64,000 nt of DNA from Whitmania pigra (lineage: Eukaryota; Annelida; Clitellata; Hirudinida; Haemopidae). The position numbers and the translations under genes are program-made. Location of the stretch: contig JAJTWR010000088.1 in the NCBI GenBank assembly GCA_021613335.1, positions 84,132-148,131 of the forward strand, written 5' to 3'. This document shows positions 38,701 through 51,500 of this stretch, in pieces. The first letter of the stretch is position 1. The number at the start of each line of letters is the position of its first letter. The notes beneath the pieces were generated by a model. It was not told the origin of the DNA. It saw only the letters and a list, made by a program, of their open reading frames with translations, and made no database searches.

Positions 38701-41700
38701 TAAATGAGCAACTTTGTTAGTAGGAGTTGTTATGGTAAATGTTATTAATATTTAAATGGTTATTAATAACAAATTCTTGCGAGCATCTATACCTCGAACT
38801 TCTAATTGAAAGCATAAGCACTCGGTGCCCATATAAATGTAAATTGGCAAAGTTTCAGAACTGAACATCTAAACTATCGATAAATCACATATTTCTCATA
38901 AAACTAAATTTTTTAAATGTTAATTATCACGGTAAAGTTCGTTAATATTTTAATAGATATACAAATTACTGCATGAAGGGGCTTCGTCGTCTCCGCTTGG
39001 GCAATCAGTGGTGCCATCGCACAACCACTCTTTATGTATGCACTGTCCTTCATGACACTTGTATTCATGAGCAAGACATTCTTTAGGAACTTCAGGGCTT
39101 GTCACTTTTAAAAATGTTTTTCAAAATTACAAGGCATTGGTTTGCTCAGGATGTAAATTTACATCGCATTTTTTTCTGATGGCGCACTTAAAAATAGCCT
39201 CAGAATTTTTTGCAGAAAAAGATTTCAGTGTTTTTATTGAGATATTTTATCTTATTTATAATTTTTTTATTTATTAGACACAATTGAAGGATCCAGTTGG
39301 ACCACTAACACAATTGCAAAAACAAAAGCATCGACCGACGTGTACACAAAGGCAGCATATAAATTAAATGTAATTTAAGTAATGACTAAAGTCGAGGTCA
39401 CGTATCATTGCGTTTAAACGGGAGACCTTGGTTGAATCAATGACATCACCAATTCAATGCATTCCATGGCTTTGCAATTCTATTGCAAAAAGCGAATTTA
39501 ACACAGTTTGTGAAATAATTATTTTGCTTAAGTTTAAGACAGTGTCCTTTTGTATGGTTTTGAGCAAAAAGGGAGTGTATTAAGAATGAGTTAATAAAGC
39601 CATGTATTATTTAAAACAAAGTGTGAAATCAGCCAGCAATTGGAAGTTTGAGCAACCTTAGTTTCTTTGTATATGGATACGATTCCAGGAATAGAATTGA
39701 CTTAATGTATTGCCTTTGAACACTTTCTATTGTATCGATTAAATATTTGTGATGAGGATTCCAGACCGGGGCATGGAGGTTAGCAAAATGGGTTACATGC
39801 CTGAATACGGCGGTAATGGCAACAGTCGTAAAGTCGTGTTCGAAACCCAGCCTGCACTGCTGCCAGCGCTCTTGGGAAGGATCGCTATACAAATGGTTAC
39901 AGGAAGCGCCTCTGACGCTATGCATATGGAACCATATAAATAAAATTACAATTACCATTACAATTACTGTTGAGCCATACTCAAGTATTGGCCTAACATA
40001 GGTACAGAAGGCCAGCTTTAGAATATCCTTATCTTTGGAAGCAAAGGACGATCAGATCATCCAGAAGATTGTAGCAGCTCTTTTAGTGATGGCTTCAATG
40101 TGTAAGTCAAATTTCAGCTATGGGTCCATTATAAACCCTAGATCTCTGATCTTATCGACACGCTGTAGGACATGCCTGTCAATGAAATATTCATGGGAAC
40201 CTCCTGTCTTTGCCTCCTGTTACAGAGAAAACATGACATTTGTCAGGCGCAGGTTGTAGGTGCCATATGTCACTCCACTGGGCCACTGTGTCAAGAGCAA
40301 ATTGTAGCTGGGTTTGACAGAATCCGTTCCTACTATAAAGTTTGCGTCATCAGCGAAAAGCTTGCAAACAACATTTGAAGTCCTGAGCAGGCCAGCCAGA
40401 CCATTTGTGTAGAGCAAGAACAGAGTTGGCCCAAACACTACCCTGGGTAACACCACCGGAGCAGTTCTAGTTCAAAAGCTGCATAGTGTTTCTTAATGGC
40501 TTTGCTACATGCTTTAGCAATGTTGTTGTTTTGTCCTCGCCATTGTTACTTCGTTTCCAAATTCTCCAAAGCCTCGATTTTGTTTGCAAAAGCTGGTTGG
40601 TTTGCGGGGGGGGGGGGGGTATATTTTCCGCCCATATTTGAATACTGTTGCTGAAAATTTTGGGACAAATCGTTCAAAAGCCACTCCCACCTGATATTTG
40701 AACTCCTGTCTACATTTATCCACTATGGGACAAAACTGAAAAAGAAAAATTCCAGTTTATCCCCTGTAAATATTTATTGAGCATCAGATAATCAGCTTTC
40801 CTGAAGTTGTGTGATGTGGATGGACCGCCTGATTAGACCAGTCCGATGGAGCATTTGGTCTGAAGCCGATGACGTTGTGATCACTATTTGAAATTGGGCA
40901 TAACGTTTCTATTCTGGTGATAAACTGAGAGTCATTTGAATCAAGCATATTTTCATGTCTTGTTGGAGTTGTAACAAATTTTTGAAATCCGAAGTCATTA
41001 AAAAAATTTCAGAAACATATTGTATATTCTAATATTCGGAGCAGTGTTTTGAGACCAGGTCTTAGATGGTAAACTAAAGTCCCTAAACTAAACTAAAGGA
41101 TACAAACTGTATGTTTAACAGAGCAGAGGTGATGTAAACAATCAATACTTAACATAACATAACATAACATAACAATTATTTATAGTGGTTAAGAAGACCT
41201 GGATCTGTGTAATAACCACTCTTTTTAGTCCTAATATCCGAATTTACTTAAATAAATTTTGAATTTATCTATTGTGTCAGCATGGATGGTTTCCTTATCT
41301 AGTTTATTCCATAAGGAAACCACCCTTGAACTGAAATAATTGTTTTTCAAGTTTCCGAAGCTTCCTGTATAATTTACAATCGTGCCCTCTAGTAGAAAAC
41401 TTTTTGTGGCTTCGAAAAACTGTTCAGGCAAAAGGCCTTCCCTTCCCGATAAAATTTTGAATGCCTCGATGAGGTCCCCTCTATTTCTTCTCTTTTCCAG
41501 AGTCGTTAATTTACATCTATTTAATCTTTCCTCGTAACTAAGCTTTCAAAACCATCTATCATCCTGGTTGCCCTTCTTTGTACTCTTTCCAACATCTCTA
41601 CATCCTTCCTCAAATGAGGGTTCCATACTTGCACACAGTACTCAAGGTGTGGCCTTACTAATGCCTTATACAATCTCAGTATTACATCCTTGTTCCTGCT

Positions 41701-44700
41701 TACTTTCAACTGCATAATTCTCAGCGCTAAAGTCAAAACCTCCGCTGTGGCCTTCTGGTGTTCATTCAATTTCTTGAGGGAATACTTTGACAAACCATCT
41801 GTTTTTGTTTTTAGCACAATAGTAGCCTGATGGTGTTCATCCCATTTTTTCTTGGAGTCTTTTGTCACATCATCAATCTTGGACTTTGACCCATTAATCT
41901 CCTCCTTCTTGTTCCTACAAAGACGCCATAATGTACTCGTTCCTCTTCAGAATGGTCTTCAATACCAGAATTTCCTTGTTAATTTCAGTCAACTCTTGCT
42001 TGTCTATCACACCCAACGCCTTCAAACTTTTTTTCATTTTCCTTAAAATAACATTCACACCACCGCCATCCGAAAATTTCTGAGGCCGGAATAAATTATC
42101 TTAAAGTACTGACGTGATTTATCGTTTGCGCAATAGATGTTCTCGGTGATTTAAGTGCTTACGATTACAAGGAGAGAGCTTTCACAAATATATTAAGATT
42201 TCCGAGGAAAGGAGAATGCTGGAGAGTAGTAGAGTCATAAAAATTCAGAATTATTCAATATAATACTAATGTAAAGTGCAATATAAATATATAATTTAAT
42301 GTAATTGTAATGCATTTACAAACAACAAAATATAATCAATATAATTATTTTATTTTCTGAATTCTAATTAACCTATTGGGTCATCCTTTGAAAAGATCTC
42401 CAGTTCACATAGTATTAGCCATTTCTTTCTTATCCCGTGTTTCTTAACGGTTACATAAAGACCAAATGTAGGCTTCTCGCACGTTACGACGACAAAATTT
42501 TCTGATTGATTTGATTAATGTTATCATCAATGTAAGAATATTATCATGCTTTCACATCCTCAAAAACCGCTTCGAAATTAATTCTTATGTAAACTTAATT
42601 TTTTTAACTTAAGAGCAATAATTTTAATTTCATTATTTTTAAAACTTTGTAATTTAATTCATTCTCTCACAATGTTCTTGCTTAATTCACATATCACATC
42701 ATTTGTGGAAAACCATAAAAATATCAGAGCTACAAGAAAATTGAAGTATTAGTTTAAAGAAACGGCAAGAAATGTTACCATCATATTTTTCGTTGTTTTT
42801 AAATAAAGAATAGCCACACTTGTGCTCTTCGTAATATTGGTAATCATTGGAAATATAAACGACGATATGGCGGTAGTCACCATGCCCTGCACAACGGCAA
42901 TATTTAAAAACAATAATTCAATAATCATTATAAATAAAGTTTTTTAAATGTCTACAAAAGTATTATTTTATTAAATGTCTAAAAAAGTATTATTTCAACC
43001 AATATCATCGAACGATTGACCAATTGCAAAAAAATGAAATAATTCAGTCTTGCCTGATACGTTTGGCATAAAGTATGCATTAACATCGGTAATGTAGTAA
43101 CTTCTCGCCAGCATTACAAGCAGCCATGCCACATCTTCTTTATAAGCTGCTATCACAGCACACGTTGTGACGTTGTTATCCACTGCATACGCTGATCTGG
43201 TCTCGAACAACAGACCGCTAGGTATAGTTGGCCTTTCAAAAGCCAGATTAACTAAAATGAATTAATTTTAAAAATGTATTTTCTGTATGTTCTGTATTTG
43301 TGTTTAAAGAATTTAATTTAATTTACTAATTTTTAATTTCTTTTTATTGTAAAATATAAACCGGTTTTCTTGTCAGCGCTCAAAAGGACTTCACAAAGAA
43401 CTAGCAAGTTCTTTCTCATTCCTCCAATTCTTTTTATAGTAACAAATTGACCACTTTTGGGTTCAACACATTTCAATTGGATTAGGCCAGCTAAAAAAAT
43501 TAAGTTATTCATTTTCAAATAATTATTAACTAATTATTATTTTTATAAATATTCATAAAGGTAGTAAAAACAATTAATGTTACACAAGTCACCGAGAGGA
43601 CCATCAACAGAAATGTGTAATCTCTGTGTTATGTCACTTTGCTAATGAAAAATAACATTGTACAATTGTAGTACAATTTTAATAGTGTAAAACAAGGGCG
43701 TGCCCCTAAAAAAAATATAGGCTCCTTGATGTGTAATATTAATTTACTCGTTCTATGATTTATGCAGTATTTGATTCTAATATTAAAGAGTATAATATAA
43801 ATTTTGAAAATGTTATAAGTTTAAAAGAAATAAATCAGTTTTACTTAATACAAGTTACACTTTAGACAATTTATAGGCATTTTAGATTAGGAGAGTGCAA
43901 AAAAGTCATTGTTTATAATGGCCACGGCAATTGCAATAATTAGTTATTAATTATTATTTTTGTGTCTGAATTTCGTTAATAATAATAATAATAATAATCT
44001 TTTACGAAAAAAACGATCAATAAATGATCTCACAAGAAAGTGATTGGTCGGGACCTTGAAAAGAAATGCAAAGCTGCTCTTCAAAATTCTCAGAATCCTT
44101 TGAAATGTAGACGTTCAAATTGTTCATGAAATCTTTATCTAAAAACAAAAATATTAAATAAAATAACAATTATAGAAATATATTTGAATTCCTGTTAGGT
44201 TTTGTATCTCGTTTGAGACGTTTTATTTTTATAAGATAAACATAATTAAAAAATTATTTTAAATATTGATTTACACTTGATCCACTTGTTCACCCATTCA
44301 GCCATTATTCAATCGCTCATCCATTCTTTAACTCATCCAGATTTTCATTTAGCCATTCATCTTTTAACACAGAAATGTAAACAAACAAGATGAATCAAAG
44401 TTAATGCTCAAGTCAGTAATGTTGTAAAGTCTGTCGAGTTTTATGCGCCACCAAGGATTTTCTGTCGATTCTTGTCCTATAACAGAACATGTTTCCGTCT
44501 TGCCATCGATTGCCATCCTGGAAGTGTCATTTGTGGAAGTTTGACTTTGATAAGTCGTAGAATTAATGAGGTTTACTGAAAGTTAAAGAGAAATCATACA
44601 GTTCAAAATAAAACATCTCTGATCTGTCGCGATCGTTGTTGAATAATATTTCCATATACATATTGTTAATTATAAAATTACGCTTATTAATAGACTAAAT

Positions 44701-44831
44701 CAGCATTTCAAATTGATCCAAAATCGATGAATTAAAAAAAGATCATTAGGTATTTAAAAAGTTTTAAACTTACTTTCTAAAAAAGATGCTTGTCGAACTG
44801 CTAATATAACAACACACACTACACCCAACAT
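35777..44831 (-). CDS. FTP-FTP-LDLa-LDLa-SRCR-trypsin mosaic protease, gene 2 (full triad)
   Basis: Sixteen exons: 44774-44831, 44387-44575, 44034-44138, 43362-43490, 43054-43251, 42779-42886, 42373-42501, 38970-39104, 38581-38694, 38396-38519, 38057-38164, 37850-37899, 36686-36878, 36338-36615, 36072-36256, 35777-35983; 769 aa, frame closed. Signal peptide [18 protein letters not shown]1 to about 160, FTP2 161-305, LDLa 306-350 and 351-388 (CDGxxDCPxxDDE type, calcium-binding acidic residues kept), SRCR-like 389-482, S1 483-769. Triad His544 (LTAAHC), Asp592 (NDVALIKL), Ser704 (CRGDSGSAL), so predicted active. Residue 189 is Asn, not the Asp of trypsin, so specificity is uncertain. The expected cleavage precedes IISGENA and follows GKY. 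Secreted. The large 39.1-42.4 kb intron is filled with LINEs. Closest relative is gene 1. Confidence 0.93.
37228..37728. mobile_element. SPIN/Charlie-like hAT MITE
   Basis: Left end CAGCGGTTCTCAACCTTTCT followed by gacgccgcgaccccc; right end inverted CAGCTGTACTCAACCTGTGG followed by gttgtgaccccc. From memory, this terminus pattern is that of the SPIN/hAT-Charlie group. The flanking 8-mers aactaagt and gtctaaga share ctaag, an eroded target duplication. No transposase. In an intron of gene 2. Confidence 0.75.
39255..41030 (-). mobile_element. LINE (endonuclease plus reverse transcriptase), decayed
   Basis: Minus-strand endonuclease part at about 40750-41000 reads [16 protein letters not shown] and [15 protein letters not shown] part: [16 protein letters not shown] and [10 protein letters not shown], with the catalytic FADD at about 40346-40357; then [12 protein letters not shown] (about 39975) and [20 protein letters not shown] (about 39665-39770), split by a SINE at 39770-39962. 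The C-terminus [18 protein letters not shown] ends at about 39370, followed by a 3' UTR. CR1/Jockey-like; frame breaks throughout. Confidence 0.8.
39770..39962 (+). repeat. tRNA-derived SINE
   Basis: A-box-like gttagcaaaatgggttac and B-box gtgttcgaaaccc, then a body gcgctcttgggaaggatcgc ... gcctctgacgctatgcatatgg and a ttacaattaccattacaatt tail. Another copy is at 53985-54172 (minus). It interrupts the LINE reverse transcriptase, so it is younger than that LINE. Confidence 0.8.
41150..41900 (-). mobile_element. CR1-like LINE 3' part
   Basis: Minus strand: [20 protein letters not shown], then [19 protein letters not shown], then [40 protein letters not shown] and [10 protein letters not shown], the standard C-terminus of CR1-type RT. 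It ends in an (AACAT)n tail at 41151-41175. One or two frame changes. Confidence 0.85.
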
Positions 44832-44872
44832 ATTTATGTACTGTGTCGTTTGCGACAATTATAGATACGTTG

Positions 44873-44893
44873 TTTTTATCATTGACAAATTAT
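44873..44893 (-). promoter_or_regulatory. Shared upstream block, gene 2
   Basis: Identical 21-mer to 33771-33791 (gtttttatcattgacaaatta), 42 bases before the gene 2 ATG; a candidate core promoter retained after the tandem duplication. Not found upstream of gene 3. Confidence 0.45.
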
Positions 44894-45522
44894 TGAAGTC
44901 ACTTTTCAACCGGGATAAATTGTTTTAAAGATAAAGTTTCCAGGTCGATTAAAAATCTTAACGATTAAATAAAGTTCATATATTATACAATCAACAATGA
45001 TTAACTTACACATTAATCAGTAAAACTTTATTAGCAACATTTTTGCTTGGAATACGTAAATTTTATTTAAACTATCGTTTTAAATTTTCAATTTTTTAAT
45101 TTATTATTTATCCTTTGAGATTTTATCTTGAGATAGTTGATGAATAGTTTTTAGAAATTATTCCAAATTCAATTCCATTTTATCAATTGACAATTATAGC
45201 AAATTTAATGAACTTTATTTCAAGAACATTCTAGCTAATAATGAAATACAAACTATAGGATATTAAAATACTCAGTTCAAGAAATTTAAAAACTAACTTA
45301 ATTTTTAGACCTTTTAATGCGAAGTATGAATTTAATAATTTTGAGAATCAGACTAATAAAACATTTGCAAAAATAGTGCAGTACTACTCAAAGTCATAAG
45401 AGATGTCAAGGTTTCCGCAATCGAGAAGGTTCGAGAAGCTGTGCCATGAGAAGGGGTATCGCTGCTCGATTGAGGATTGATTACTATTGAAGCAATAAGA
45501 AGTGATATTTTCACCGATTAAT

Positions 45523-48500
45523 TTAGTTAAAAATATAAAACTTAAAGTAAAAATTGTCACCTGAATCAATTAATTGTAGATCATCATCAATTCTAGTAAA
45601 GAAATTGTTTGCGCAATTTATTCCAGTAAGATCGATACCAGCAGCAACGCCAACCTGGATCCATGCTCCATCACCGCCTTTGCATACAAGTGGACTTCCA
45701 CTATCGCCCTGTAAAATAAACAGGAATTTATTTCATATTACATTCCAATTGCAAGACAACTGACAACACATAAATTAATTCCAGATTCAGAAAACACAGC
45801 TCCACCACAGAGAAATTCGTTGGTTTTCAATAATTTAGAAGCGGAATGATAATTTCTATCTTCCAACATTTGAGAGCAATGGTTAGTCGATATGAGATTC
45901 ATACGTCCTTGCATCAAAAACATGGATTCTGTTCGTTCTTGAAAAAATATTGAAAACACTTACATGGAACAAAATATGGATTTAAACTAAAAAAAATCGG
46001 TATACCTCTGTCAATGTTTCCAAAACCACTCGCAACGCAATGGCGATAAGACCTCAATGTTTTGTAATCCAGTTTTTCATTCGGTAGACAGATTGGTCGG
46101 ACCAAATTTGTAAATTTTATCGGTGGCTCAATTTTAATTAAAGCCATGTTTTTTACAAAATTTGTAGCTTCGTATTTTGGATGCATAATAATTTGGGACA
46201 CTGGAAGAAGGTCAACCCTTGGATCATTCTTGTAATTTGTTCCAACTTTAATAAATATTTCCGAGACACGTGATACGTCGCTAAAAAGTTCAGCAACTTT
46301 GATCATTATTATAGCATAACGTCAAATGTGTTTACAGTGGTTAAAAAAATAACGTCTGTCTACTAAAACCATTTCTTTGAGGATTAAGCAGCAGTACAAC
46401 ACTGGTTTGGGATAAAATGTAAATAATACATCAGAAAGTTACTTAAAATGAGGAAATACTTTGATTGTATTTTTATTAGTTATTCAATATTTTAATATTG
46501 AAAAAAAAAACTTGTGGAACATACTCTAAACATGCAGCCGAGGTGAGTACCCATTCTTTATCTAAAATACTTCCTCCACATTTGTACAATTTGTTAACAA
46601 TTAGCTGGACATGCCAAGGCCAAGCACCTTCTAATGCGACATTTCCGTTGATGATGTAAGGTCCAACTTCGTTGTAAGGAAGTCCTCTTGTTCCACAAAA
46701 TCCTGTGTACTCTGTACATCATGATAAGCCATACATTTATTTTTAGTTGTAGTGTTGAGTTATGGTTGTGAAGGACATTGTTTTTATTAATATTATCAAT
46801 CTAAGAAGTACATTTTTATTTACAACTATTAATAAATTTATTAACAAATTTTTAATTAACCAGTCGAGTTTTGATCCGAGCATTCAATTTTTACATATTC
46901 TTCCGGAACACAAAAAGAAGTGGGACTGTTTTAAGACATAGTTTATCATTAACGCTTAAACACATTTTTTAAAGCTGATTTAAATTTGTAACAGCTATTC
47001 AATCAAATTAAGACCTATGCGTAAAAGATTTGATTCCCGGTATCTCGTTCTTATCATTTTTGTCAGTTAGCAACATCAATATTCTTGATGGACTTGACGA
47101 GATCTTCCCAGAGTACGATTTTTCAAAAAAGCTGTGAATAAATTATTTATTCAAATTAATATTTAGCTATTAATAACTTGATAATAGAAATTAACCTCTG
47201 GAAGTGTTGTTTGCAGACAAGAGCACTGAATTCCGGCAGCCAATTCCTCGAACACATGTACAAGAACATGTCGCCTCTGAACTTTGACATAAGAAAGTTA
47301 TCTTTCAAAGTGACTGAAATTAAAGTTCTTCCAAACGCTTAAGCATTCCAATAATAACCAAAAGCATTTCTGATTTTAAAAACCCTGAAAAAGTGATCAT
47401 ACAGCATCCGTCCTCGTCGCTAAAATCTGGACACTCTACGTCACCGTCACAACGATCAGCGTTGTCGATGCACATTTTAAATCTCCTACATTTGAAATTT
47501 CCCTCTTCGCAGCCTGTTTAATATGCACACAATGTGTTAATGAACTTTAATTTTAATGAATTGAGAACATTGCATTAATATTGCAATTGAGAACATTGAA
47601 TTGAACCAATTTAATTAATATTGAATAAGTCATTATTCACCACATTCTTCGTCTTCGTCATCTCCCAATGTACAGTCTTTTGTACCATCGCACAACCAAT
47701 CTTTCGATATGCAATGCCCTTCTTTGCACTTGTATTCGTCTGGTAGACATGCTTCAACGCGATAATAAATATTCTCATGATTTTATTTGAAGAATTTATT
47801 AAGTGAGAGTTTTTGTTGACTCTATGGTTGTTGCAAGTATTCAATTATTTTAACAGGTTTTTTTTAAACAACAGACCCTCTTGTACGACACCCCGTCATA
47901 ACAACCCGGCGACAAAATAGCCCCGACAAAATAGCCCCGTCAAATCAGCCCTGTCACCAGGGTCGGACTGGCTTAAAAAACCGGCCCGGGAAATTTTATT
48001 TAACTCCTAGTTTGATCAACTTAAACACTAGAGTCTAAAATTTCTATTCACTATTAACTATTATAACAGCTTTTTCATCGTTTCACTAGTCGATGCTAAA
48101 ACATCAATGATTTCATTGTTATTGATTCTTGGAAAAGAGTCTTTCTCACAAGACATCAGCATGAATGATCGTAGAATTGACAGGTTCAGAAAATTTCTTT
48201 TCAAAATAAGTTCAAAACGTATTTCAATTTTGAAAACGACCTCTCACAAGCAACTTGTGATGAGGATAATGTCAACACAAATTTGTAAGCCAGATACAAA
48301 TTTGAATAAGCAAGACTATGCAAATTAAATTTCTCGAGAACAATAATAACAACAAACAATACATATTTTGCAAAATTTGCATTTATTTCTGTGGTTGTTG
48401 CTGTTTTCAACTGTTGGAATAGTAAATATATTTTCAAGTAATTCTACTGATTCAGATTGTTGAAATTAATTTTATCAAATGTCAACGGAAAAGTAGTTAA

Positions 48501-51500
48501 AAATAGTTACTAACTACTTTTTTTATAAAAGCATAAAAGTATAAAACTATTTGCACTAATTTCGAATTAAATTTTGATTCAGTGTCACAACATTTAAAAA
48601 AAATACTTTGACATGGGGCTATTTTGTCGGGGCTATTTTGACGCCGGGCTATTTTGACGGGGCTGTTTTGTCAAGGCTATTCTGTCGCCGGGTTGTTATG
48701 ACGGGTCACCCCTCGTGTACATATTCTCAACTTTGATATTTAAACATGTTTTATAAAATTTTAACTTTAACTATTTTACTTGTATTTTTCCAACAATAAA
48801 GCAAATGCTGCAAACGTTTAAAAGCTTCAAAAAAGATCAGGCAAATAAAACTAACAACAATTTAATTCATCACTGCCATCAGGACACTGCTTTATTCTGT
48901 CGCATGTTTGATTTGAAGGCAAACAACTTGACAGGATTTCGCATTTATGCTCTGTAGCTTCACAATCTTAATAAAAAATATCGAATTCATTTTTGAACAC
49001 ATCTAGGAAGCTTTCATTATACTTTCAAACACACGTAAATTCAGTGTTGTGCAGTATCGAATTACATGTAATTCGTTACTGTAATTAATTACATTTTTTG
49101 GTAATTTTTACTAGTAACAGTTAAAAAAAATTTTTTTTACTTTTACTTGTAACAAATTACTATTTTCGGTCATACTTTTAATTCGTTACCTTTTTGGCGC
49201 AAGACGTTACAAAGTAACATAAATAAAATTTTAAATTAGTTTATTTTATTTTAAAACTTTACTAAAATTCTAGATTGTTATTCTTTGGTTCGATCGAAAA
49301 CCTTCTTTCCGATCATCGCTCATTTGTTATTGTGGTTATCGCCGGTCGTTTTTGTTAAATCGGAAATTGTTGATTAATCATACCAAAGCTTTTTAATATA
49401 TAATATTGTATGTATATAATAATATAAGATTTAATATATCGTAGTATGGATTCATTTGAAGCCAGTTTGAGTGTCGTTAGCGAAGATAAGAAGAACAAGC
49501 GTGAAGATAGTCCGTGGCCGTATTTAAACAAAATGTTCAGATTTCAATCAAAGGAAAATCATATAAGTATGCATGCCTACTCAGCCAACAGAAAAAAAAC
49601 TATGTTCAGCATATGAAGGTTCTTCATCTAACTTGAAGAAGCACGTGGAACGCATGCACCCAACAGAAGTTAAGGAATATGGGATATCTGTTGCCAACGG
49701 TTGTCAAGCTTCATGAGAAACTGGTAGCCAAAATAGCATCTTCTAATGCAGCAATGGAGGACGAGCTGAAAGCATCTCATTCATCTGATGCTGACAGTGT
49801 TGAAGATAGTTTCTTCAATTGCACAAGGTCAACTGATATTCTGATGCAGTATCTTCAAGACCGATCAGATGACATGAACATTATTTATCCAGTTGAACGC
49901 TCCTCTGCCAGCTAGTGCAGCTGTTGAACGTTTATTCAGCTATGCTGGTATGAACAGCCGAAGGACCACAATGAGTGATAAACTATTCGAGGACTTAGTT
50001 ATGTTAAAAATTAACAAATGTTTGTGATTGTAATAAATAATAAAAACACCAAAAGAATGCATTAATTCAAATGTTATTACTTAATGACTGTTAATACTAG
50101 CAGTTAATACCAATAATTGTTTTAACGTTAATAGAAACAATTCCTTTTAAATAATACGGAATGATGTATGGTCACAATAATGGCGGCATCAAAGTTACTT
50201 GTAATTTTTACTTAAAAGTAACTTTTGGATGCGGTAACTTTTTACTTTTAATTGAGTAACTTTTTAAGACAATACTCTTACTTATACTTAAGTAGCTTTT
50301 TGAGCTATTACTTTTACTTGTAACTAGTTATCGAAATGAGGTAACTTTTACAACACTGCGTAAATTCGCATGAATAATTAAATAATTCGCTCAAATGATA
50401 GAATACTACCTGATGGCCAAGATGCGATGAAAACCTGGACCTCACAAAGTGTCAACCATTGCTGTCTTCTCCCCCCAAATTTCTTAATAGTTACATACTT
50501 ACCTTGCATGGCTTTGTTATGCTTTACTACTACGCCTGGTGAATCTTGTTTGCATAGTATATCTACTGAGCCGCCTAGATGTTATTAAATATACTTATGA
50601 TTTACGATCGTTATGATTCACGATCGTTATGATTCAAAGAAAACAAACTGAGCGGAACCTAATGATATTTAATAGCCTGAGGTAGCACAAACAAACTTTG
50701 AAAATGAAAAACAAAATGCAGCAAAATTAATGGAATTATCGAGCTTTGTGGATGCAAATATTAAAAGTAAACAAACTTTTAATGTCTTCATTGGTCGGCA
50801 TTGTAAATGATGCACATAAGTGTTGTTCGAAGTTTGTATTGTCGTTGGACACAAACACATTAAAGTAGCCAAATGTTAAACCATCTATGAATAATATATT
50901 TATTTCTAATGATATTTCAAATTACTTTAATTCAAATCATGAATTAATTTGTTAAAATCAAGATTTGTATTTAAAACAACAGTAAATTTCAAAATAAAAC
51001 TTTTGCAATATTTATTCTAACCTAACATGGTTTTACAGCTCATAATTGAAATTAGTAACATACCTGGTGTATTTGGTTTAAATATTATGTTTACTCCTGA
51101 GATGTAAAAAGTGCGCTCAAGTGCCACACGCCACCACCCAAAATTATCACCGTCAGCTTTGACTTTGCCACATGTGTCTTTGTATCCATCAACTGCTAGG
51201 TTTGACATTTCATTGAATAGCGTACCACTTTGAAATGTTGGTCTGTTATATGCCAGGCTAACTAAAATTATCTTCAAATTTATTTTTAATAATAGAAAGT
51301 CTGTTTATCAATTCAAATTTATGATGTCATAAATTATTATGTTTAAATATATTGATGAGTAATTCATATCGACTGATGCCATGATAAATTAATGACTGCT
51401 ATTATAATAACTTAATAATGTCCATACCAGTATCAATATCGGAGTAAACTTTAACTTCACAAAGCATTAGTATTCTGGTCGATCTCCCACTCTTTTTTAT

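Noticed and set aside
45389..45530. Extra final exon of gene 3 (ending LDCGNLDISYDFE)
   Set aside because: No AG acceptor at its start; the active-site exon already reaches a stop at 45523 in frame.
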